Part shown: piece after piece, positions 10,301-17,623 of the stretch | How the letters are laid out: every line of letters starts with the position of its first letter | How positions within the stretch are numbered: the first letter of the stretch is position 1 | From: Myxococcales bacterium | Lineage (GTDB): Bacteria > Myxococcota_A > Polyangia > Polyangiales > Polyangiaceae | NCBI GenBank assembly: GCA_025351875.1 | Contig: JANXVA010000411.1 | Coordinates: 1 to 61,655 of the forward strand | Length of the DNA stretch: 61,655 bases | Direction: 5' to 3' | Translations under genes and position numbers: made by a program | Notes under the pieces: model-generated | What the model was told of the DNA's origin: nothing | Databases searched by the model: none | What the model saw: only the letters and a program-made list of their open reading frames with translations

Positions 10301-11578
10301 GCGATGGCCTCCGACACGATCGCCGTGGCGGCGACGTGGGCGCTCGCGAAGCTCGGCGACAAGAAGGCGATCCCGCTCCTCCGCAAGGTCGCCCAGAGCG
10401 GCACGCCGGACATGCGCGCCTTCGCGGTGCTCGGGCTCGGCGCGCTGAAGGACAAGGCGAGCACGGCGCTCCTGTCGGCGACGGCACGCTCGCTCGACGC
10501 AGGTACGGTGGCACGAGCCGCGGCGGCCTATGCGCTCGGCGAGCTCGGTGCCGAGACCGAGACGACGACGCTCGTGACCCTCGCGGAGGGAACCGACGCG
10601 CTTCCGCGCGAGATGGCGATCCTCGCGCTCGCTCGCATGGGCATGGCGAAGGGCGAAGCCGCGGGCGGCAAGGCCGCGCTCGCCGCGATGGCCGACGCGG
10701 TGTTCTCCGGTGACGCAGAGAGCGGCGGTCGCGCGCGTCAGTCCTCCGAGACGTTGCGCCAGACCGCGGCCGGTGCGCTCGTCCTCCTCGCTACGAAGGG
10801 CGTGGCCGACGCGCGCCCCGACGCGCTTCCCGCGCCCGACGAGAGCGTGGATGCCGAATCGACGCTCGACCAGCTCGTTCCCCGCGCGCTCGCCGCGAAG
10901 GATCGCGCCGCGGCGCTCGTCGCGTTCGCCGAGCCGCTCAAGCGCGCGGCACAGAGCGCGCTCGCCACGTCCACCGAGCGCGCGCGGTCCGTCCTCGATG
11001 CGCTCGGCGGTCGGGAAGGCGGGTTCGAGCCGTTCCTCGGAAACGAGGACGCCCCCGACCTCGCGGCCGCGCGCGTGAAGGCGAGGGAGATCGCGGCCGC
11101 GCTCGAGCCGAGCGTGGTCGGCCTTTCCCGCCATCCCGATCCGTCGGTGCGAACCAAGGCGCTCGTGCTCCTCTCGCGGTCGAAGTCGGACGCTGCGGCC
11201 GTGGCGATCGCCTCGGCGGTCACCGACTCGTCGGAGAACGTGCAGCGCGTCGCGCTCGCGTCGATCGGTCAGCACGCCGACGCGAAGTCGGTCACGGCGG
11301 TAGCGAAGGTGATGCGCGGCCACGAGAGCTGGGCGATGCGCGTGCTCGCGGCGCAGGCGCTGGGCCGTCTCGGGGCCGCGGGCGCGGGCGTCGAGGCGAC
11401 GCGCCAGCTGAAGGAGGCGGCGACCAAGGAGTCCTACGCGCTCGTTCGCGAGGCGGCGCTCGTCGCGCTCGCGAGCTACGACAAGAGCGAGGCCGCGAAG
11501 CTCGCAGCAACCATGGCCGAGGCCGATCCGGAGCCACGCGTTCGAGAGACGGCGACGAAGCTCCGCTCGGGCAAGTAA
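7373..11578 (+). CDS. Large secreted TPR/HEAT-repeat protein
   Basis: 1401 residues. Signal-like N-terminus (RRLLALTSLGLVGVLLAPPAGAQ) with cleavage near residue 38. Next comes a Pro/Gly segment with four QPGGHPA-type heptads. TPR repeats run from about 100 to 830 (for example EYEGLIRAAPNNPQFVFEQCEALMQ, AARAVELNPDDAEGHRRLGEMY). HEAT-like repeats follow from about 870 to the end (AVKPLLDALADGDAGQQRVAIDVLG, VVGLSRHPDPSVRTKALVLLS). This all-helical solenoid suggests a periplasmic scaffold rather than an enzyme. The small lipoprotein gene follows 18 bases later, so the two are probably co-transcribed. Partner unknown. Confidence 0.85.
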   Translation: MRNRSFGSKLLVVRFRRLLALTSLGLVGVLLAPPAGAQDFDPRGRKKPPGGRPVQPGGRPAQPGGHPAQPGGHPTQPGGHPARPTAPGNPGSAANPDAGQSQTALIDRYTKIVLAQPGSPFPLQRLAQLYRDKDGNLAALVKDFEARAALAGPEQYAATVALAGIAKIDGRPDDAIRTYEKAITLKGNDPVAILALARLLQDRGDASARKRYEDALALQTVPAEKEQTLRTLMTLALDGKDFAGAKSFHQQLVRAQPTSLPVKGELARELFQRAEYEKAEAEFKDLVNAASGDNRALAPAFKDLGKAQAKAHKNQEALATLKKALQAAGQEAAVRAEVYETITEIYRADQQLPVLIKQIEDEHPNDFQRLALLGALYEETGDGVKALETYKKALAVNPKQIDLRLKMIRVLQSQGELDKAIAEYEGLIRAAPNNPQFVFEQCEALMQRGDRARALKLLTELEARGQSDEEVLSRLADFYGRIGENDRSLKVLTRLSQVGINDPGHLTDLGDRYFQDGNQALAIQTWRRILTTVTPRARALAALGEVYLEHDMTPDALASFKEAVQLEPQNLVFKKQLAAALERSKSYRESRILWQELAEKAKASGDKILAREARSRIVTLWGFERILEAQIPTLNQKFAATPPDVEAGRMLAEVQLHLRKLADAETTLRRVVTVAPGDGDSYLALERVLVQENKTGDAIGVLEKLVAVEPKRARELYQRMAQYALQLYRDDDAIKYAARAVELNPDDAEGHRRLGEMYRQRQDTEHAIVEFRAAIAKNDRLYITYLELAELLLSKGQGDEADRLFRRVIRGAPDEELVSRAARLSMQINLGKGTLESLEQELLPLAIGNPQRKVYRRLLVEIYGNLTFALVQRSRHGTGKDAEDARASLARIGGRAVKPLLDALADGDAGQQRVAIDVLGYVQNKNAGSALFAFATGQGEAPLRTRAMLACGALRDVALLPRYQGLLFPKQEGGGEAMASDTIAVAATWALAKLGDKKAIPLLRKVAQSGTPDMRAFAVLGLGALKDKASTALLSATARSLDAGTVARAAAAYALGELGAETETTTLVTLAEGTDALPREMAILALARMGMAKGEAAGGKAALAAMADAVFSGDAESGGRARQSSETLRQTAAGALVLLATKGVADARPDALPAPDESVDAESTLDQLVPRALAAKDRAAALVAFAEPLKRAAQSALATSTERARSVLDALGGREGGFEPFLGNEDAPDLAAARVKAREIAAALEPSVVGLSRHPDPSVRTKALVLLSRSKSDAAAVAIASAVTDSSENVQRVALASIGQHADAKSVTAVAKVMRGHESWAMRVLAAQALGRLGAAGAGVEATRQLKEAATKESYALVREAALVALASYDKSEAAKLAATMAEADPEPRVRETATKLRSGK
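7535..7618 (+). repeat. Four 21-bp in-frame tandem repeats
   Basis: Units start at 7535, 7556, 7577 and 7598, with consensus near CAGCCCGGAGGACACCCCGCC. The first three units differ by only one or two bases; the fourth is more diverged. They encode QPGGRPA, QPGGHPA, QPGGHPT and QPGGHPA in the linker after the signal peptide of the TPR/HEAT protein. Such units expand and shrink by slippage. Confidence 0.85.
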
Positions 11579-11596
11579 GCTGCGGGCCATACTTCG

Positions 11597-12139
11597 ATGC
11601 GTCGTCCCCGCCCTTCGATCCTTCCGCTCGTCGTGCTCGCCGCACTGAGCGCGCTCCTCGCGACGTCGATGGGCTGCAAGAGCGTGGCGCGCTTCTCGAG
11701 CAGGAGCGGCGACCACTACGAAGGCGACGTCGTGAAGGGGAACTTCGTCCGCGCCGGCGTCGCGGAGGATGCGCGCATGTGCGTCATTCTCGACGCGAAC
11801 CACCTCCAGGATTCGCCCGGGACGCTCTCCACCTCCGACGGGCGCTTCAAGGGCACGCCGCTCCGGCCGATCCCGCAGATCTGGCACGACCCGCTGTCGA
11901 CGATCGCCTTCGGTGACGGGCGCGTGCAGAACCTCGTCTATGTCGCGACGCCCGCTGGGCCCGCCGGCGACACCCAGGACATCATGATCTTCATGTCACT
12001 GATGGACGAGGGCGGCATCGAGGTGCGTCTGGTGCGCGGTGCTCCGCAGGTGGACGGCGGACCGCCCGCCGCTGGACACTCTTTGCCGATGTTCGGCATC
12101 TTCACGCTCGATCGACGTGACGGCGCATGCTCGTTCTAG
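11597..12139 (+). CDS. Small hypothetical lipoprotein
   Basis: 180 residues with a clear lipoprotein signal (LPLVVLAALSALLATSMGC, Cys27). The mature part (GDHYEGDVVKGNFVRAGV, PLRPIPQIWHDPLSTIAFGD, DIMIFMSLMDEGGIEVRLV) matches no family I recognise. It starts 18 bases after the TPR/HEAT gene, and its last 13 bases overlap the start of tsaD, so all three are likely one transcript with translational coupling. Confidence 0.8.
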   Translation: MRRPRPSILPLVVLAALSALLATSMGCKSVARFSSRSGDHYEGDVVKGNFVRAGVAEDARMCVILDANHLQDSPGTLSTSDGRFKGTPLRPIPQIWHDPLSTIAFGDGRVQNLVYVATPAGPAGDTQDIMIFMSLMDEGGIEVRLVRGAPQVDGGPPAAGHSLPMFGIFTLDRRDGACSF

Positions 12140-13182
12140 GCATCGAGTCCTCGTGCGACGAGACCGGCGCGGCGATCGTCGACGACACGGGCCGCGTCCT
12201 GTCCGACATCGTGCAGAGCCAGATCAGCCTGCATGCGCCGTACGGCGGAGTGATCCCCGAGCTCGCCTCACGCGATCACCTGCGCAACGCAGGGCCGGTG
12301 GTACGCGAGGCGCTCGCGAAGGCGGGCGTCCCCTGGGACGGGATCGACGGGATCGCCGTGACCAACCGTCCCGGGCTCGTCGGCGCGCTGCTCGTCGGCG
12401 TGCAGATGGCGAAGGGCCTCGCATGGGCGCGTGGGCTCCCGCTGGTCGGGGTCGATCACCTCGTCGGTCATCTCCTCGCCGTCTTCCTGCGGCGCTCGGA
12501 CGAAGCCGAGGCCGCACCCGAGTTTCCATTCGTCGCGCTCCTCGCGTCAGGCGGACACACGGCCATCTATCGCGTCGACGGGCCGTCGGCGCCGCTCGTC
12601 CGCGAGCTCGGAGGCACCCGCGACGACGCGGCGGGCGAGGCGTTCGACAAGGTCGGAAAGCTACTCGGCCTCGGGTACCCCGGCGGTCCCGTGATCGATC
12701 GGCTCGCCAAGAGCGGCAACCCGAAGGGCGTGCCGTTCACGCTACCGATGGGGCACAGCAAGTCGTTCGAGCTGAGCTTCTCGGGGATCAAGACCCAGGT
12801 CGCGGCGCGAGTTCGCGAGCATGGGATCCCGAAGACCGAAGCCGAGCTCGCCGACATCTGCGCATCGTTCCAGGCCGCGGTGACGTCCGTGCTCGCAAGC
12901 AAGCTGGTGGCGGCAGCCGTGATGGAGGGGGTTCGCACGGTGGTCATCGGCGGCGGCGTCGCGGCCAACGGCGAGCTCCGTGCGCGTGTCAGCGCGCTTG
13001 CGGCGGAGCGCGGGCTCCGGGCTGTGCTCCCCGAGCTCGCGAGCTGCACCGACAACGCCGCGATGATCGCTTATGCCGGGCTCGTTCGGCTGCAGCAGGG
13101 CGAGCGCGACGGGTGGGATCTCGTGGCTACGAACGCGACCTCGCTCCCGCGCGAGACGCGCAAGGGCCGCGGCGCACGCTGA
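12127..13182 (+). CDS. tsaD: tRNA N6-adenosine threonylcarbamoyltransferase
   Basis: 351 residues, normal for the family. It transfers the threonylcarbamoyl group from TC-AMP to A37 of ANN-decoding tRNAs, with TsaB and TsaE. N-terminal LGIESSCDETGAAIVDD, metal-binding GVDHLVGHLLAVF (HxxxH), LLASGGHTAIY, GGTRDDAAGEAFDKVGKLLGLGYPGG, KSFELSFSGIKTQV and GGGVAANGELR are all present. The start ATG lies inside the end of the preceding lipoprotein gene. An essential housekeeping enzyme of the cytoplasm. Confidence 0.97.
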   Translation: MLVLGIESSCDETGAAIVDDTGRVLSDIVQSQISLHAPYGGVIPELASRDHLRNAGPVVREALAKAGVPWDGIDGIAVTNRPGLVGALLVGVQMAKGLAWARGLPLVGVDHLVGHLLAVFLRRSDEAEAAPEFPFVALLASGGHTAIYRVDGPSAPLVRELGGTRDDAAGEAFDKVGKLLGLGYPGGPVIDRLAKSGNPKGVPFTLPMGHSKSFELSFSGIKTQVAARVREHGIPKTEAELADICASFQAAVTSVLASKLVAAAVMEGVRTVVIGGGVAANGELRARVSALAAERGLRAVLPELASCTDNAAMIAYAGLVRLQQGERDGWDLVATNATSLPRETRKGRGAR

Positions 13183-13183
13183 G

Positions 13184-13547
13184 TCAGTTGAACGGCGCGC
13201 CGCAGGCTAGCCACGTGTCGATCACGTCGAGCTGATTCGCACCGAGCTTGTCCCCGAGCGGCATGCCCACGCCGCACTGATGACGCAGGTTGCAAGAGAT
13301 CGCCGAGGCCTTGGGATTGGTGCTGCCGACGGAGACGTACGGCTGACCGTTGCTCGACTTGAAGTCCGTCAGCGACTTGTACGTGAGCGACGGGCTCGTC
13401 AGGTCCATCGCAGGCGGATTGAGGTTGCCGGAGTGGCACCCGCTCGCCGCGCAGTTAGTCTGTTCGAACTCCACCGCACGCCGCGACGACGGCGAGCGCG
13501 AACAACGAGAGCGGTCGAGCCGAGCGCCCGCGACGACGAGTGTTCAT
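13184..13547 (-). pseudogene. Frameshifted CxxxxCH (cytochrome-like) lipoprotein gene
   Basis: The ATG at 13547 opens a lipoprotein signal (MNTRRRGRSARPLSLFALAV..., lipobox VAAC, Cys24), but this frame stops at TAA 13457-13455. The mature domain continues one base out of frame from about 13474: FEQTNCAASGCHSG, PPAMDLTSPSLTYKSL, CNLRHQCGVGMPLGDKLGANQLDVIDTWLACGAPFN. Removing one G from TGCGGTGGAG (about 13472-13479) joins both into a 120-residue protein. The CAASGCH motif and the MPLGDKL...W..CGAPFN ending match small c-type-cytochrome-like lipoproteins common in myxobacteria. Either a real indel mutation or a sequencing error. The stop is 2 bases from the tsaD stop (convergent). Confidence 0.7.
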
Positions 13548-13566
13548 CCCCGCATGATAGCGCGCG

Positions 13567-14352
13567 TCAGGCCGCGCGATCGACGCCTGCGACCTCGCGC
13601 CAGGCCTCGCGCGCGGAGAGCCCGCAGCGCTCGAGGCCCGGAATCACGATGTCTTCCATGGTGGCCATGAAGACGAGCCAGTTCGAGCGTCCGTGCGGCG
13701 CACCGACGGCGAGCCCGGCCTCACCTGCGCATGGCATGTCGAGGAACGGAGCGTGGAACCGGACCTGATGCGCGAAGGCGTCTACCAGGTACGCGTCCAG
13801 CGACGCGCGCTCGCCGACGGAGAGTGACGGCGCGAGGCGCGAGACGAGGCGCCAGCCGAAGCGTGAGTGCTTGATCTCGTCGCTCAGGATCTGGTCGAGC
13901 ACCCGACGGAGCGAGCGCGGCCCCGCGAGCTCGCGCTCGGTCGCCACGAGCGCGACCGCGACCGTCTCGCTACAGCAGCCGATGCTGATCACGTTCCGCA
14001 GCACCGCCTCGAGCGGTGACGTGGCGTCCTCGTGGCTCGGCACGTAGGCGAGCTCGGGGAGCTCCGCGACGGGCTCGACGCCGATCGCCACGAGGACCTT
14101 TGCGCAGAGGCGCGCGTGATCGAGCTCCTGGCGGACCATTTCGGCGACGCGATGGGTCTCGTCGGCGGGGAGGCCCGCACGCATCATCCCGCCGACGAGC
14201 TCGCCGAAGACGCGCGCAGACGCGTGCTCGCTGACCATTCGCTCCCTCCAGTTGCTACGCGCCGACGCGAGATCGGCGGCCGATACGTCGCCGAGGTCGA
14301 GGGGGGCGAGGGCGTCGCGCCGCGCGTCGCGACGTAGATCGAGCGTACTCAT
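13567..14352 (-). CDS. Ferritin-like diiron protein
   Basis: 261 residues. It shows the four-helix diiron pattern: Glu near 42, EXXH as ELDH at 76-79, a third-helix Glu in CSETVAVALVATERELA, and a second EXXH in DEIKHSRFG near 160. This is an oxidase/oxygenase-like ferritin superfamily member, not a storage ferritin (too long, and different C-terminus). The reaction is unknown. Its ATG overlaps the stop of the upstream small secreted Cys-motif protein by ATGA, so the pair is translationally coupled and probably works together. Confidence 0.75.
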   Translation of the reverse strand: MSTLDLRRDARRDALAPLDLGDVSAADLASARSNWRERMVSEHASARVFGELVGGMMRAGLPADETHRVAEMVRQELDHARLCAKVLVAIGVEPVAELPELAYVPSHEDATSPLEAVLRNVISIGCCSETVAVALVATERELAGPRSLRRVLDQILSDEIKHSRFGWRLVSRLAPSLSVGERASLDAYLVDAFAHQVRFHAPFLDMPCAGEAGLAVGAPHGRSNWLVFMATMEDIVIPGLERCGLSAREAWREVAGVDRAA

Positions 14353-14669
14353 CGCGCACCGCGCCTTCGAGCAGACCTCGCGGGGCGCGCGCTCCTCGCG
14401 CTCCTCCGGGTCTTCGCCGGAGGCGCAGGCGGCCCCCAGCACGGGGTGCACCCGCAGTTGCCGACGCTCGGCTTGAACCCCTCGAGCGACAGCGCCTTCG
14501 CGTCGTCGCTCGCGACCGCGTGCGTCGGCGTGGAGCTCGCGCCGGCGGCTCGCGCCTCGGCCAGACCGAGCGCCGCCATTGCCAGCCCTCCGCACGTGGC
14601 GATCTTCGCCGCCAGCCTCAGTCCCTTCGCGCGTGCCTCGGAGCGTCTCGTCGACTCGTGTGTAGTCAT
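14349..14669 (-). CDS. Small secreted Cys-motif protein
   Basis: 106 residues from an ATG preceded by GGAGG eight bases away. Basic N-terminus, then a hydrophobic stretch (IATCGGLAMAALGLAEARA) that looks like a signal peptide cut near residue 41. The mature part has SVGNCGCTPCWGPPAPPAK with Cys72, Cys74 and Cys77, then a 20-residue Arg/Ser/Ala tail. No family recognised. The coupled ferritin-like gene downstream raises the possibility that this is its substrate or metal-binding partner, which is inference only. The tail composition is low-complexity. Confidence 0.55.
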   Translation of the reverse strand: MTTHESTRRSEARAKGLRLAAKIATCGGLAMAALGLAEARAAGASSTPTHAVASDDAKALSLEGFKPSVGNCGCTPCWGPPAPPAKTRRSARSARPARSARRRGAR

Positions 14670-14872
14670 GGTGCGTGCCTCCGCGGAGACCACCAGCAAC
14701 GGGCGTTCCGCGAGGCCCGCGACCTGTCGCCGCGGGGTTACACATCGAATGGTTCAACCAGTTGCGTAGTTTACGCGGTGCTCTCGCGAAGGCGCGTTCG
14801 CATCGGACCCCGAAAACCTCGGCGCGACGCTCACTCGTGAGCGGGCACCAGCCGTGCAGCGAGCTCGAGGCG

Positions 14873-15682
14873 ATGTCGACCTCGCTCGTGGAGAGCGTGT
14901 GGGCCTTCGCCCATGCCGCCTCCTGGTTTCCCGGGTGGGTGGTCTTCCAGATCGCGGCAGTGCTCCTCGGGGGAGCGCTGGTCCTGCGAGAAGGCGGCCA
15001 ACGCCTCGTCGTGCCCTATGCGCTTGGCGTGCTGCTCGCGGTGCTCGGCGCGCTGGCGCTCGGCAACGGCGGCGAGTGGGCAAGGTGGCTGAGCGGACCG
15101 CGGACCGGCCCCTTGCCCGAGATCGAGATCGCCGGCTTCGGCGCGCTGTTCGGGCTGCTCGTGGGTCACGTCGCAGGGGCGAGGATACGGCGCGTCTCCA
15201 TAACGCGCGCGCTCGACGTGCTCGCTCCGTCGATCGGGATCATGATCGCGGTCGCGCGCCTCGGCTGCTTCTTCGCGGGCTGCGATTTCGGACGCCCGAC
15301 CAGCGTGCCGTGGGCGCTCAGCTATCCAGCGATGACGCCGGCGTTCCGTGCCCAGCTCGACGCGGGCCTCGTCCACGCGACAGCATCGCAGACGCTGCCC
15401 GTCCACCCGACGCAGCTCTACGAGGCGTGCATCGGCCTCGTGGTGCTCGCGACGGCGCTCCGGATGCGCGCGCCGAGACGGCAGGGCGATCGCTTCGTCC
15501 TCGCCGCTCTCCTCTACGCCGCGGGGCGCATCGTCGTCGATGTCTTCCGTGGTGACCTCGCACGCGGAGGGACCTTCGGGCTCACCGTTACGCAGTGCCT
15601 CGCCCTCGCGCTGATCGGCGCCGTCATCGCGTGGGCTCTTGGACGAGACCGAAGCGGACCGTCGCGAGCTGCTGCTCCTTGA
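14873..15682 (+). CDS. Prolipoprotein diacylglyceryl transferase-like membrane protein
   Basis: 269 residues with about seven hydrophobic segments. It carries the Lgt-type motifs VARLGCFFAGCDFG and LPVHPTQLYEA, and a C-terminal RIVVDVFRGD. In true Lgt the first motif is GRxGNFxxxExxG and a conserved His sits in a GGLxxHGG segment; here the equivalent region reads IAGFGALFGLLVG with no His. It may therefore be an Lgt paralogue of different specificity rather than the essential Lgt. The start at MSTSLVES gives the usual short N-terminus before the first membrane helix. Divergent from the Cys-motif gene. Confidence 0.7.
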   Translation: MSTSLVESVWAFAHAASWFPGWVVFQIAAVLLGGALVLREGGQRLVVPYALGVLLAVLGALALGNGGEWARWLSGPRTGPLPEIEIAGFGALFGLLVGHVAGARIRRVSITRALDVLAPSIGIMIAVARLGCFFAGCDFGRPTSVPWALSYPAMTPAFRAQLDAGLVHATASQTLPVHPTQLYEACIGLVVLATALRMRAPRRQGDRFVLAALLYAAGRIVVDVFRGDLARGGTFGLTVTQCLALALIGAVIAWALGRDRSGPSRAAAP

Positions 15683-15717
15683 AAAACGGGTGTGCCGCGC
15701 GTGCGCCCCGCTCACCT

Positions 15718-15752
15718 GCACGGCGCAGGCCGTGGTCCCGCCCGCGCCGTGC
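15718..15752. terminator. Hairpin between convergent genes
   Basis: A perfect 9-bp inverted repeat, GCACGGCGC/GCGCCGTGC, sits in the 196-bp spacer between the convergent Lgt-like gene and the ASKHA-like gene. There is no T run, so termination is only suggested. The rest of the spacer shows no credible gene. Confidence 0.35.
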
Positions 15753-15878
15753 GGTGAAGGGCGCGTTCTCCAAGCTCGCTCGCGGCGGACGCGGTGCGTC
15801 GCATCGAAGTGGTCTCGCGTGCGGCCAACCTCCTCGAGGCGGCGACCGCACAAGTATCGCAGTGACCAGGCGGAAGAC

Positions 15879-16670
15879 TCACGCCGGCGGCGTGCGGTCC
15901 ACCAGCGCCGCACCGACTCCGAGCCCGAGCGTCAGGACAAGCCGCGACTGCGTCAGTGACGGCACGCGGCGCGCCAGCGCCCACGCGGCGAGGATCGCGT
16001 CATTGACGACCCCGGAGGCCGCGCTCTCGCAGCCGGCGCTCGCGAGGATCTCACGCACGAGGGCCTCGCCTTCTCCCGCTGTCGGGTAGGTCGAGCTGCC
16101 GAGCAGGAGCGCGCCGTCCCGCGTCTCGACCTCGCACGGAAGCGCGAGCAACACGAACCCCGGCACGGACCCGGCGCACGCGTCGGCGAGGACACTGGCG
16201 ACGTACCTGACGAGCTCCGCGCGCGCGTCGAGGGCAACGGCAGCCGCCGCCCGCGGACGATGGATTCGCGTCGCCGGTCCGGCGCCCTTCACCGAGGTCT
16301 GACCGACATCGATGACGACGGCGCCGTCGTAGGCCGGCCCGAACTCGGCGAGGACCTCACGCGCGTGCGAGGACGCGAAGAACGGATCTGCGGCGACGAC
16401 GTCGAGCGTGATGCCGGCGGCGTCGAAGGCGTCACGCGCGCCCGTCTCGTCGAGCGCTCCACCGACGAGCGCGACGGCATCCCACGGCGCCGCCGGAAGC
16501 CGTTCCCCTCCCTCGCGGACCGCCTTGCCGGAACGCAGCGCGAGGACGGCAGCGACGAGCGAGCGGTAGAACGAAGGGTCGTCGCGGAGCCCGTAGAGCG
16601 TCGAGTCACCGACGCGGACGTCCCAGAGCTCGATCGGGGCGATCCCCTCGTGCGGCCACGCATTCACCAT
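15879..16670 (-). CDS. ASKHA-fold (ROK/BadF-like) kinase-like protein
   Basis: 263 residues. It has an ASKHA nucleotide-binding pattern: VVIDVGQTSVKG (phosphate-1-like loop), GVVNDAILAAWALAR, and a C-terminal LTLGLGVGAALVD resembling the ROK/hexokinase adenosine loop. It is likely a sugar or small-molecule kinase, but the acidic start loop is not at the N-terminus and no substrate motif is clear. The start ATG at 16670 has GGAG upstream and overlaps the GT2 gene end by 7 bases. Last gene of the seven-gene overlapping set. Confidence 0.55.
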   Translation of the reverse strand: MVNAWPHEGIAPIELWDVRVGDSTLYGLRDDPSFYRSLVAAVLALRSGKAVREGGERLPAAPWDAVALVGGALDETGARDAFDAAGITLDVVAADPFFASSHAREVLAEFGPAYDGAVVIDVGQTSVKGAGPATRIHRPRAAAAVALDARAELVRYVASVLADACAGSVPGFVLLALPCEVETRDGALLLGSSTYPTAGEGEALVREILASAGCESAASGVVNDAILAAWALARRVPSLTQSRLVLTLGLGVGAALVDRTPPA

Positions 16671-17623
16671 GCCTTCGTCTCCTCGATCGCGGGCCACGAA
16701 TCACGAGGCGCACCCCTCATGTGGCGAACGAACGCCCGCTCGGCGACGTACGCAGCTCTGCAGACCACGAGCGCCGAAGAGAACAGTGCATAATGCACGC
16801 GCTCACGAAACGGCGCTTCTGGAAGGAGATCGGCGCCCCGCGTACCAAAATCGCGATGGGCCTGTGCAGTCTCCGGGAACATCACGTCGAGGCGCTCGAG
16901 CTCGCGGCGCATCCGGCGGTAGTACCGGTTCATGCCTCGCCAGGTCTCGGGGGCGCGAAAGAGGACCTCGCCGATCGTCGTCTCCGCGAGCGCGGCGTGG
17001 CCATGCGCGAGCACTGTCGCTCGCGAGAGGAAGATGTCGTCGATCACGACGCCGGCCGCAAAATCGTAGAACGGGTCGACCGGCAGCGCCGCAATGCGAC
17101 CGGTGAGCGCCGCGCGAGACGGCACGTCCCACGCCCGCATCGCGAAGAGCTTGCCGTTGAACCAGGTACGCGACGAGGAGAAGCCGCGACGCAGGTTGTA
17201 GGTGTGGAGCGCCGCGGCGAGCGGAGTACGACGGCGTGGAGGGAGCGGGCGCAGGCGGCACGTCGCCACCTGGATCTCCGGACGGGCGGCGAGGAGGCGG
17301 GTGAGCGCGAGCAGGGCGTCCTCGCTGGGGCGGACGTCGGCATCGCAGAAGATCGCGAAGGACGCGGGCGCGCCGACATGCGCGCGGAGACCCGTGCGCT
17401 GAGCCTCGACCTTTCCGCCTCGGCTCTCGTGGATCGTCACGCGGGGATGGCGGCGCGCCACCGCTGCTGTCCCGTCGGTGGTGTCGTCGAGCACGACGCG
17501 CACGTCGTACGTGAACGAGCTCCGCGCTTCCGCATGCTCGCACGCGGCGACGAGGGCCTCGAGCGTCGGACCGAGCGCGCGCTCCTCGTTCTTCGCGCAG
17601 ACGATGACGGGAACGCTCGTCAC
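16664..17623 (-). CDS. GT2 family glycosyltransferase
   Basis: 319 residues. It starts at a GTG overlapping the upstream stop as GTGA. GT-A fold features: VPVIVCAKNEERALGPTLEALV at the N-terminus, VVLDDTTDGTAAVARRH, and the DXD-like FCDADVRPSEDALLALTRLL. An acceptor-side region with aromatic/Arg motifs (ETWRGMNRYYRRMRREL) follows. There is no obvious multi-pass membrane domain, only a weak hydrophobic stretch near 285. Transfers a sugar from an NDP-sugar to an unknown acceptor; its partner genes point to a specialised glycoconjugate. Confidence 0.8.
   Translation of the reverse strand: MTSVPVIVCAKNEERALGPTLEALVAACEHAEARSSFTYDVRVVLDDTTDGTAAVARRHPRVTIHESRGGKVEAQRTGLRAHVGAPASFAIFCDADVRPSEDALLALTRLLAARPEIQVATCRLRPLPPRRRTPLAAALHTYNLRRGFSSSRTWFNGKLFAMRAWDVPSRAALTGRIAALPVDPFYDFAAGVVIDDIFLSRATVLAHGHAALAETTIGEVLFRAPETWRGMNRYYRRMRRELERLDVMFPETAQAHRDFGTRGADLLPEAPFRERVHYALFSSALVVCRAAYVAERAFVRHMRGAPRDSWPAIEETKAW

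Noticed and set aside
8426-11887. Very long open frame (1153 residues) on the minus strand
   Set aside because: It is antisense to the TPR/HEAT gene and the following lipoprotein. Its translation is Arg/Glu/Leu-rich with no motif, as expected for the mirror frame of GC-rich coding DNA.
15683-15878. Small gene or precursor peptide next to the radical SAM cluster
   Set aside because: Short open frames here (30-75 residues) overlap a hairpin, have no ribosome site and show Arg/Ala-rich noise composition; no leader-core pattern.
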